Assembly: GCA_040007095.1 (NCBI GenBank)
Contig: JBDTVS010000023.1
Coordinates: forward strand, 1-64,000
From: JBDTVS01 sp040007095
GTDB lineage: Bacteria; Acidobacteriota; Vicinamibacteria; Vicinamibacterales; CAVVIG01
DNA: 64,000 nt
Direction: 5' to 3'
Positions 48,396 through 56,532 of the stretch are shown in pieces. Position 1 is the first letter of the stretch. Every line of letters starts with the position of its first letter. A program made the translations under genes and the position numbers. A model generated the notes under the pieces. That model worked only from the letters and a program-made list of their open reading frames with translations, ran no database searches and was not told the DNA's origin.

Positions 48396-48538
48396 CGAAT
48401 TTCACCAGATATTTCAAGCAGAATCCGACGAGAAGGTGTTGAGCGCCCGATCTCTATACGTACATCACGCCGAAGGCCGATAGATTCGGATCGGGAGGCG
48501 CTCCGGACTGTCGCGCGCGGCGCGCGAGGAGGATGGAA

Positions 48539-48841
48539 ATGGACGACGTCGTGAACCGGTTCGCTCGAGAGCTGGCCGACGCGATTGCCGTTGCGGTCGC
48601 GGAGAATCCTCAGGTCGAAGCGTGCCGTGAGAAGGCGCGTGCAGCGGGTTTCGAAATGAAAGTCACGCTCGAAGCGGTGGTGGGCTTCGCAAGCCGCTCG
48701 CAGACGGCGATCGCGAAGGTTGCGACGCCCGCGCGCGTCGTGTCGTCTCAGAAGCGCACAGCCGGGGTGACCGCCAACGATCGGCGTTTCCTGCGATCGC
48801 TGCGAATCGCCGCGGATGAGGCGGCGGAATCGGTAGAGTAG
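48539..48841 (+). CDS. Small conserved-looking protein, function unknown
   Basis: About 100 residues. ATG 48539 is preferred because GAGGAGG is seven bases upstream; the ATG at 48533 overlaps that site. The protein starts MDDVVNRFARELADAIAVAV and has a helical first half (NPQVEACREKARAAGFEMKV), then a basic middle with Ser/Lys. No domain is recognised. It has its own strong promoter candidate and a perfect terminator after the stop, so it is a well-defined transcription unit. It might act as a small DNA- or RNA-associated or regulatory protein, but no motif proves this. Confidence 0.65.
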   Translation: MDDVVNRFARELADAIAVAVAENPQVEACREKARAAGFEMKVTLEAVVGFASRSQTAIAKVATPARVVSSQKRTAGVTANDRRFLRSLRIAADEAAESVE

Positions 48842-48888
48842 CGGACCTGGGTTTTAGAGCTCGACAGCCGAACTCATACACAGATACA

Positions 48889-48928
48889 AACGGCCGGCAC
48901 GCTTGGGCGTGCCGGCCGTTCGCTTTTT
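48889..48928. terminator. Strong intrinsic terminator, bidirectional
   Basis: A perfect 14-bp stem (AACGGCCGGCACGC / GCGTGCCGGCCGTT) with a TTGG loop is followed on the plus strand by CGCTTTTT. On the minus strand TTTGTAT follows, so it can also end the gpmA transcript, whose stop is at 48936. Confidence 0.88.
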
Positions 48929-48935
48929 CTTAGCC

Positions 48936-49685
48936 TTAGGGCTTGGCCTTGGATTGGGCGGCGACGCGGGCCGCAGCGGCCGCGGCGGCCGCTGGATCGC
49001 CAAGGTAGTAGTGGCGCAGCGGTTTCAGGTTGTCGTCGAGCTCATAGACCAGGGGGATGCCGGTGGGAATATTGAGCTCGACAATTTCCGATTCGGGAAC
49101 CTCATCCAGTAGTTTCACGAGCGCACGCAGGGTGTTGCCGTGCGCGGCAATGATGACCCTCTTGCCGGCGAGAAGCGATGGCGCGATCGTGGCGTGCCAA
49201 TACGGCAGGAACCGCGCGACGGTATCTTTGAGCGATTCAGTTGACGGCAGATCGCCCGGACCGAGCGCCGCGTAGCGGGAATCCCGAGACGGGTGGCGGT
49301 CGTCGCCCGCCTCGAGCGGGGGCGGTGGGATGTCGTAGCTGCGCCGCCAGATCTTGATCTGGGCGTCGCCGTGTTTAGCGGCGGTTTCAGCCTTGTTCAA
49401 ACCCTGGAGGGCGCCATAGTGACGCTCGTTGAGCCGCCAGCTCTTTTCGACCGGGATCCACAACTGGTCGAGCACGTCGAGGGCGATCCCGAGCGTCTTG
49501 ATTGCGCGACGGAGCACCGACGTGTACGCGAGGTCGAACACGAATCCGCCCTCACGCAGCAGCCGGCCCGCCTCTTTCCCTTCCGCGAGGCCGCGCTCCG
49601 AAAGGTCCACATCGGTCCAACCGGTAAACCGGTTCTCCTGATTCCAGGTGCTCTCGCCGTGACGTAGTAGAACAAGCTTAAGCAT
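48936..49685 (-). CDS. gpmA: 2,3-bisphosphoglycerate-dependent phosphoglycerate mutase
   Basis: 249 residues from ATG 49685. Family motifs: LVLLRHGESTWNQENRFTGW (phospho-His9), DLAYTSVLRRAIKT, NERHYGALQGLNK, and IIAAHGNTLRALVK with the second His. The end has an Ala-rich tail (AAAAAAARVAAQSKAKP) not needed for the fold. It interconverts 3- and 2-phosphoglycerate in glycolysis. It follows eno by ten bases on the same strand, so the two successive steps are encoded together. Confidence 0.95.
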   Translation of the reverse strand: MLKLVLLRHGESTWNQENRFTGWTDVDLSERGLAEGKEAGRLLREGGFVFDLAYTSVLRRAIKTLGIALDVLDQLWIPVEKSWRLNERHYGALQGLNKAETAAKHGDAQIKIWRRSYDIPPPPLEAGDDRHPSRDSRYAALGPGDLPSTESLKDTVARFLPYWHATIAPSLLAGKRVIIAAHGNTLRALVKLLDEVPESEIVELNIPTGIPLVYELDDNLKPLRHYYLGDPAAAAAAAARVAAQSKAKP

Positions 49686-49695
49686 GTCGAGCCTT

Positions 49696-51015
<1,320 letters not shown>

Positions 51016-51060
51016 GGCGGCCTCTTTCACGCTACGGCGACGGGCTTCTTGCCCTGATTT

Positions 51061-51088
51061 CAGACTTCAGACTTGAGACTTCACACTT
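51061..51088. repeat. Four tandem heptamers in the eno upstream gap
   Basis: CAGACTT, CAGACTT, GAGACTT and CACACTT follow each other without gaps. It lies in the 80-base gap between glgC and eno, which must hold part of the eno leader or promoter. It may be a slippage-prone microsatellite or a set of binding sites. Confidence 0.6.
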
Positions 51089-51095
51089 CCAACCG

Positions 51096-52385
51096 CTAAC
51101 CCCCACCGCCATTCCGGTCGGCCTCGGCTTCGAGTTGCAGCGCTTCGTCGTCGAGCGGCCCGATGAGGGGCTCGTCTCCGGTCGTCACGACGACGATCCC
51201 CGATTCGGTGACCGTGTGGCGGCGTCGATCTTCCTCGGGGTCGTAACCGATGGAGGCGCCCCGCGGGATGATGACGTCACGATCGATGATCGCCCGGCGA
51301 ATCCGTGCATGACGCCCGACGCGCACTCCCGGCATCAAGATGCATTGCTCGATCTGGCAAAAGCTGTGGACGCGGACATTCGGGCAGAGCACGCTGCCCG
51401 ACACCCGGCTGCCCGAAATGATGCACCCGGGCGAGATCACCGAATCGAGGGCCTCGCCGCATCGGCGGCCCATGTCGGCGAACACGAACTTCGCCGGCGG
51501 CGCCTGCGGCTGATAGGTGCGCAGCGGCCATTCCGGATCGTACAGGTTGAACTCTGGATTGACGTGGCACAGGTCCATGTTGGCTTCGTAGTAGGCGTCC
51601 AGGGTTCCGATGTCGCGCCAGTACTTCGATGCCTTCTTGTTCTCGTCGTCGAACCGGTGGGCGAACACCGGCGCCGTGTGAATCAGCGCCGGGATGATGT
51701 CCTTCCCGAAGTCGTGCGTGGTCGACCGTGCCGCGTCTTCCTCGAGCGCGCGGGTCAGCACGTCGGTGTCGAAGATGTAGACGCCCATCGACGCGAGCGC
51801 GAAATCGGGCGACCCCGGAATCCCTGTCGGCTGTTTCGGCTTTTCCCGGAAGCCGGTCACCTGCTCGTCTTCGTTGACGGTCACGATGCCGAATCGATTC
51901 GCGTCGGCGACGGGCACCTCGAGGGCGGCGATCGTGACGGCGGCGCGACGTTCCTCGTGGAAGCGCAGCATCCGCGCGTAGTCCATCTTGTACACGTGGT
52001 CGCCCGACAGGACGATCAGGTGCCGGGGGTCTTCCCTCAGGATCGAATAGAGGTTCTGGTACACGGCGTCAGCGGTCCCCTGGTACCACTTCTCGCCGAC
52101 CCGCTTTTGCGGCGGGAGAATTTCGATGAACTCGCCGAGCTCTTCCGACACCACGCTCCAGCCCAGGCGGATATGACGGTTGAGCGAGAGTGATTTGTAC
52201 TGGGTGGCGATGAAGATGTGCCTCAGGCCCGAATTGATGCAGTTGCTGAGGACGAAGTCGATGATGCGGTATGGCCCCCCGAAATACACGGCGGGCTTGG
52301 CGCGGTCTTTTGTCAGCGGATGCAGGCGCTCGCCCGCGCCGCCGGCGAGAACGATGACGAGGCTGTCGTCGAGAATCGCCGGCAT
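51096..52385 (-). CDS. glgC: Glucose-1-phosphate adenylyltransferase
   Basis: 429 residues. It makes ADP-glucose for glycogen. The N-terminal nucleotidyltransferase has VIVLAGGAGERLHPLT, KPAVYFGGPYRIIDFVLSN, GTADAVYQNLY and VLSGDHVYKMDY. The substrate motifs EKPKQP and YWRDIGTLDAYYEANMDL are in place. The left-handed beta-helix C-terminal domain is complete (ISPGCIISGSRVSGSVLCPN, CILMPGVRVGRHARIRRAII). It is upstream of eno on the same strand, so it may be part of a carbon-storage/glycolysis group. No glgA or glgB is nearby. Confidence 0.95.
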   Translation of the reverse strand: MPAILDDSLVIVLAGGAGERLHPLTKDRAKPAVYFGGPYRIIDFVLSNCINSGLRHIFIATQYKSLSLNRHIRLGWSVVSEELGEFIEILPPQKRVGEKWYQGTADAVYQNLYSILREDPRHLIVLSGDHVYKMDYARMLRFHEERRAAVTIAALEVPVADANRFGIVTVNEDEQVTGFREKPKQPTGIPGSPDFALASMGVYIFDTDVLTRALEEDAARSTTHDFGKDIIPALIHTAPVFAHRFDDENKKASKYWRDIGTLDAYYEANMDLCHVNPEFNLYDPEWPLRTYQPQAPPAKFVFADMGRRCGEALDSVISPGCIISGSRVSGSVLCPNVRVHSFCQIEQCILMPGVRVGRHARIRRAIIDRDVIIPRGASIGYDPEEDRRRHTVTESGIVVVTTGDEPLIGPLDDEALQLEAEADRNGGGG

Positions 52386-52391
52386 GACCGT

Positions 52392-53018
52392 TCAGCTCTG
52401 GCGGAGCACGACGCGCGCGGGTGCCCCGTCGGCGCCGACGATCCGCAGCGGGAGGCAGTACATCTCGTACACCCCCGGCTCTACGTCGCGCAGGTTCAAT
52501 CCCTCGATCACGATCGTCCCGCCGCCGAGCAGCACGTGATGGGCCGGCGCGCCCGGCTTCTTGAACTCCTCGACCGACAGGTAGTCGACGCCCAGCACCT
52601 TGATGCCATGCTCGATCAAATGGCGGGCCCCGGCATCGGTCACGCCGACATACCCCGCTTGGAACTCCGGGGACCCCCAGAACCGCGAATTGTGGGTCTT
52701 GATGAGCAGGCGCAGCTCTTCCGAGAGGTCCATCGACGACAAATCGTCGGGGCCGATTCCCCGCCGCGACGTCACCTCGACGACCCGTGTGCGACCCACG
52801 AGCATTTCGAGCGGCAAGGCATCGACGCCTGCGGCGTTGTCGAAGAAATGCCGCGGCGCGTCCACGTGCGTGCCGGTGTGGGCGCTCATATGAATCGCCG
52901 AGACGTTGGAGCTGTCGCCGCTCGAGATTCGCTTGGTCGGTTCGAGGCTGAACGGGACATTCCCAGGATAGGTCGGCAGGTTCCCGTCGATCGGGACCGA
53001 GACATCAATCAACTTCAT
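52392..53018 (-). CDS. Cyclase-family hydrolase (kynurenine formamidase-like)
   Basis: About 208 residues from ATG 53018; the ATG at 53069 would add a poorly conserved N-terminus. The metal motif HTGTHVDAPRHFF (His47, His51, Asp53) with GVDYLSVEEF and AHHVLLGGGTIVIEGLNL places it in the cyclase superfamily of KynB-like formamidases, which use zinc to cleave amides. It is six bases after the glgC start on the same strand. It could release formate from N-formylkynurenine, but no other tryptophan-breakdown gene supports this. Confidence 0.88.
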   Translation of the reverse strand: MKLIDVSVPIDGNLPTYPGNVPFSLEPTKRISSGDSSNVSAIHMSAHTGTHVDAPRHFFDNAAGVDALPLEMLVGRTRVVEVTSRRGIGPDDLSSMDLSEELRLLIKTHNSRFWGSPEFQAGYVGVTDAGARHLIEHGIKVLGVDYLSVEEFKKPGAPAHHVLLGGGTIVIEGLNLRDVEPGVYEMYCLPLRIVGADGAPARVVLRQS

Positions 53019-53093
53019 GACGGCAGCACAACTGCAAGGGGAAGTTGATGATAGCACGGTGATCGACACGGCAGAGGTAGTGTGGAGAATCGA

Positions 53094-53123
53094 TTGACTT
53101 GACCATTGAGCGGCGCCTATGAT
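53094..53123 (+). promoter_or_regulatory. Sigma-70-like promoter for the 53162 gene
   Basis: TTGACT at 53094-53099 and TATGAT at 53118-53123 are 18 bases apart. A second TTGACC overlaps the first. Transcription would start near 53130, giving a leader of about 32 bases. Confidence 0.62.
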
Positions 53124-53161
53124 CAGCCCTTCGTCAACGCCATCGTGGGAGTTTAGGCTTT

Positions 53162-54232
53162 ATGTTCAATCGTCAAGGGATTGGATTGTCGATCGTCGTG
53201 GCGCTCATCGTATCGGTGAGCCTGGCTGCGCAGAAGAAAGACGAAAAGAAGCAGAGCGACGAGCAGAAGAAGGAAGTGCAGGCACTCGTCAAGATTGTCG
53301 ACGATGCCTCAGCCGGACAGGCGGCGCCCAATGATCTCGGCGTCACCTGGGTGCACGAGGACTACTTGAAGGCGCAAGGCAACAAGCAGTACGCGCCGTT
53401 TGCGGTCACCATCGACCCGACCAAGGCGACCGGCGGCACCGTCTCGTTCTACTGGCGGGTGGTCTCGAAGAACGCGGCCCCTCCGCCGCCGCCGCCGGCT
53501 GACGACGGGAAGAAGAAGGACGACAAGAAGAAGGACGACAAGAAGGAGCAGGCGAAACGTCCTGAGTTCGCGTACGAGGACGTCAGCTACGTGCCGACCG
53601 CCGGTCAGACTGCGCCGATGCGCATCCAGCGGTCCTTCACCGTGCCCGCCGGTGCATACGACATCTACGTGGCCGTGAAAGAGCCCTCATCTCAGGCCAA
53701 GAACGCGCCGCCCGCGAAGTCCTCCGTCATCAAGCAGACGGTGACCGTGCCGGACTTCTGGAACAGCGAACTGACGACCAGTTCCGTCATCGTCGCGCAG
53801 CGGATCGATCCTCTGCCGGCGCCGCTCACACCCCAGCAGCAGATCGATCGGCCGTATGCGCTCGGCGGGATCGAGATCGTCCCGGTCAACGACCTCAAGC
53901 TGTCCAAGAAGGTCGAACTGCAGACCTTCATGATCATCTACAACCCGAAGACCGACAGCATGAACAAGCCGGATGTGCTGGTGGAATACAACTTCTACGC
54001 AAAGGCCGCCGGCGCGGAGAAGTTCTTCAACAAAACGACGCCCCAGAATTTGAACGCGCAGACGTTGCCGCCGCAGTTCGACGTGTTGGCCGGCCACCAG
54101 CTGCAGGCCGGTCAGGGCGTTCCGCTCTCGTCGTTCCCTGAGGGCGACTACCGGCTCGAGATCAAGGTGACCGACAAAATCGCCAACAAGTCCCTGACGC
54201 GGGATGTCAACTTCACCGTTTCGGGATCCTAG
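53162..54232 (+). CDS. Exported protein of unknown function with Lys/Asp-rich spacer
   Basis: 356 residues. Signal peptide MFNRQGIGLSIVVALIVSVS is followed by a Lys-rich segment and a beta-rich domain (QYAPFAVTIDPTKATGGTVSFY). A low-complexity spacer at about 115-135 (PPPPPPADDGKKKDDKKK) divides it from a second beta-rich part (YDIYVAVKEPSSQ, then EGDYRLEIKVTDKIANKSL). I recognise no named family. It is likely periplasmic or on the cell surface. It precedes the outer-membrane barrel gene by 135 bases, same strand, and has a good promoter. Confidence 0.7.
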   Translation: MFNRQGIGLSIVVALIVSVSLAAQKKDEKKQSDEQKKEVQALVKIVDDASAGQAAPNDLGVTWVHEDYLKAQGNKQYAPFAVTIDPTKATGGTVSFYWRVVSKNAAPPPPPPADDGKKKDDKKKDDKKEQAKRPEFAYEDVSYVPTAGQTAPMRIQRSFTVPAGAYDIYVAVKEPSSQAKNAPPAKSSVIKQTVTVPDFWNSELTTSSVIVAQRIDPLPAPLTPQQQIDRPYALGGIEIVPVNDLKLSKKVELQTFMIIYNPKTDSMNKPDVLVEYNFYAKAAGAEKFFNKTTPQNLNAQTLPPQFDVLAGHQLQAGQGVPLSSFPEGDYRLEIKVTDKIANKSLTRDVNFTVSGS

Positions 54233-54367
54233 AATGGTTTCGTCATTCGGCGGGCGACCGGCCTCCGGGTCGGTCGAACCCCGTTTGAATCTGTTCTTCG
54301 GAGGATGTCTGGCCCGGCTCGAGGATTGCATGGTCGCGCGGCAATAGCAGCTCGTGGGGAAACTGTC

Positions 54368-56401
54368 ATGACAGGCCTCTCCAGATTGATGGCGTCGGCG
54401 GCGGTCGGCGGGCTAGCGCTTCTGGGAGTGTCCAAGGACGCTTGGGCTGACGGTCCAGCGGGTGGTCCGATCAATAGTGTGGCGGCCGTCGGCTCAGGCT
54501 CCATCCACGGGATCGTTCAGGATGAAAAGGGCGCCCCCGTCGTTGGCGCCGTGGTTTCCGCGTTGGGTACGACAACGGCGTACGCGGTGACGGATCGGAG
54601 CGGACGATTCGAGCTGCGGACGCTCGCCCCAGGACCGTACCTGCTTCGGGCCCACTCCAGCGGGTACATCGCGGCCCAAGGGCAGATGATCGAAGTGCGG
54701 CCGAGCATCCGGGTGTCCTCGTCAATCGGCCTTCGGCGGCCGTCAACGTCGGCAGCGAGGGCTCCGACCGTTGCGCCGGTCATCGCTTCGGTCCCCGTCA
54801 AGAGAGCGTCGCCTCCAGTTCCGATCCTGAACGCGGGCGTTGGGCTTCCTGGCGTGTCTCTGGATCCGGCGGGGCAAAAATCGGCTCCGTCGGGAGCCGA
54901 CCCCGTCCCGAACGATGTAGACGGTGTTTCTCCCGGCGTTTCTCCCGGCGTTCCTCCCGGCGCTTCCCAGAGCGCCGACGATCATGGCGAGCTAGCCTGG
55001 CATCTACGTCATCTCCGGCGAAGTGTCCTCCAGGATGCGACAAACGCGGCGTTCAGCCCAGACGACTCATCGCTGGCAGAGCCGAGCGACTTTGGCCGTG
55101 CCACCGGACTCAGTCGTTCCGATGTCGCCCCGTTGCGGTTGGCTTCGAATCTGTTCAGTGGCGCGCCTCTCTCGGGCGAGTTCAATTTTCTGACGACCAG
55201 CTCTTTCGATACGCCCCAACAGTTGTTCAACGGCGACATGTTCGCGCGCAGCGTCGCGTATGTGTCGGTCGGTGCTCCGACCGGCGGCAACGCCGATTGG
55301 GCCGTAAAGGGGGCGCTCTCCCAGGCAGATATTTCGGCATGGGTGATCGCCGGCACGTACTCCAACCATGGTCCTGCCAGACATCACTACGATGTCGGGC
55401 TTTCGTACGCGACGCAGCGCTACGACGGCGGCAATCCCGCGGCCTTGCGCGACGTGACCGACGGCAGCCGTAATGCCGGTGCGATGTACGGCTTCGACAC
55501 GTGGACGGTATCGCCGGCGCTCACGGTCACCTACGGCGCTCGGTATGCTCGCTACGACTACCTCCAGGACAAAGGGCTCCTCAGTCCGCGTCTCTCGATG
55601 ACGTTGTCCGCGGGCGACCGTTTCCGCGTCACGACTGCTGCGTCGCGGCGAGCGATTGCTCCAGGGGCCGAAGAGTTTCTACCGCCCGGAGACGCCGGGA
55701 TCTGGCTGCCGCCCCAGCGAACGTTCTCCTCGCTGGCCAAAGACGGGCCGCTCGACGCCGAACGCACCACGCACGTCGAGGTCGAGGTCGAGCGTGATCT
55801 CGGGCCGGCGGCGACCGTCACGATCCGGGCGTTTCAGCAGTATGTCGCGGATCAGCTGGTGACGCTTTTCGGAGTCGATATGGGTGGTCTTCCACCCACA
55901 AAGCTGGGCCACTACTTCGTCGGCAACGACGGTGATGTCGATGCTCGCGGTATAGCGGTTGGGCTTCGGACCGTCGCGCATCGATTTCGAGGCTCGGTGG
56001 ATTACTCGATGACGCGGGCCGAATGGAAGGGCGGGGACGATCTCAATTACCTGGTCCTCAAGATGCCCGGCGCCCCTCCGCTACCCGACCGCCTCCATAG
56101 CGTGTCCACCTCGATTCAAACCGACGTCCCGGAGACGTCGACTCGTGTGGTGGTGCTGTACCGGCTCAGCAACGCGTTCGCCCGCCGCAGTGCGCAGGAC
56201 GATCACACGATCGATTCCCGTTTTGATGTCGAGGTTCACCAGTCGCTGCCGTTCCTGGACTTCAGCACCGCCAAGTGGGAGATGCTCATCGGGGTTCGCA
56301 ATTTCTTCCGGGAAATGGCCCCAGACCAGTCCGTATTTGACGAGCTCCTCGTCATGCATCCGCCCAAGCGAATCGTCGGCGGGCTGACGATGCGATTCTA
56401 A
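54368..56401 (+). CDS. TonB-receptor-like outer-membrane beta-barrel with carboxypeptidase regulatory domain
   Basis: About 677 residues from ATG 54368, with GGGGAAA upstream. A signal peptide (LMASAAVGGLALLGVSKDAWA) comes first, then a carboxypeptidase-regulatory-like domain (residues about 45-125; GSIHGIVQDEKGAPVVGAVV, YAVTDRSGRFELRTL), a Pro/Ser linker with small repeats (GVSPGVPPG), and a beta-rich barrel region to the last residue. The end ..RIVGGLTMRF has the terminal Phe of outer-membrane proteins. A normal plug domain and TonB box were not found. The shape is like the acidobacterial TonB-dependent receptor family, but shortened. Confidence 0.72.
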   Translation: MTGLSRLMASAAVGGLALLGVSKDAWADGPAGGPINSVAAVGSGSIHGIVQDEKGAPVVGAVVSALGTTTAYAVTDRSGRFELRTLAPGPYLLRAHSSGYIAAQGQMIEVRPSIRVSSSIGLRRPSTSAARAPTVAPVIASVPVKRASPPVPILNAGVGLPGVSLDPAGQKSAPSGADPVPNDVDGVSPGVSPGVPPGASQSADDHGELAWHLRHLRRSVLQDATNAAFSPDDSSLAEPSDFGRATGLSRSDVAPLRLASNLFSGAPLSGEFNFLTTSSFDTPQQLFNGDMFARSVAYVSVGAPTGGNADWAVKGALSQADISAWVIAGTYSNHGPARHHYDVGLSYATQRYDGGNPAALRDVTDGSRNAGAMYGFDTWTVSPALTVTYGARYARYDYLQDKGLLSPRLSMTLSAGDRFRVTTAASRRAIAPGAEEFLPPGDAGIWLPPQRTFSSLAKDGPLDAERTTHVEVEVERDLGPAATVTIRAFQQYVADQLVTLFGVDMGGLPPTKLGHYFVGNDGDVDARGIAVGLRTVAHRFRGSVDYSMTRAEWKGGDDLNYLVLKMPGAPPLPDRLHSVSTSIQTDVPETSTRVVVLYRLSNAFARRSAQDDHTIDSRFDVEVHQSLPFLDFSTAKWEMLIGVRNFFREMAPDQSVFDELLVMHPPKRIVGGLTMRF

Positions 56402-56413
56402 GAAGCCCTCCAG

Positions 56414-56455
56414 GAATCCACAATATTGAATGTCTATCTTCAATTTTTTGGATTC
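56414..56455 (+). terminator. AT-rich hairpin after the barrel gene
   Basis: A long stem of about 17 positions, with two or three mismatches (56414-56430 with 56439-56455; GAATCCA..ATTGAA pairs with TTCAAT..TGGATTC), has an eight-base loop. It is the most AT-rich part of the window and starts 12 bases after the stop. It could end the barrel transcript or act as an operator for the sensor kinase. Confidence 0.5.
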
Positions 56456-56532
56456 TCTTGTCCTGTACTGCACGAATATTGAATTAAGCCGTTGTCTTTC
56501 AACAGCTTGGTTAGAAGATCATCAGTGAACCG

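Noticed and set aside
51061..51088. CRISPR-like array
   Set aside because: Units are only seven bases with no spacers; this is a microsatellite.
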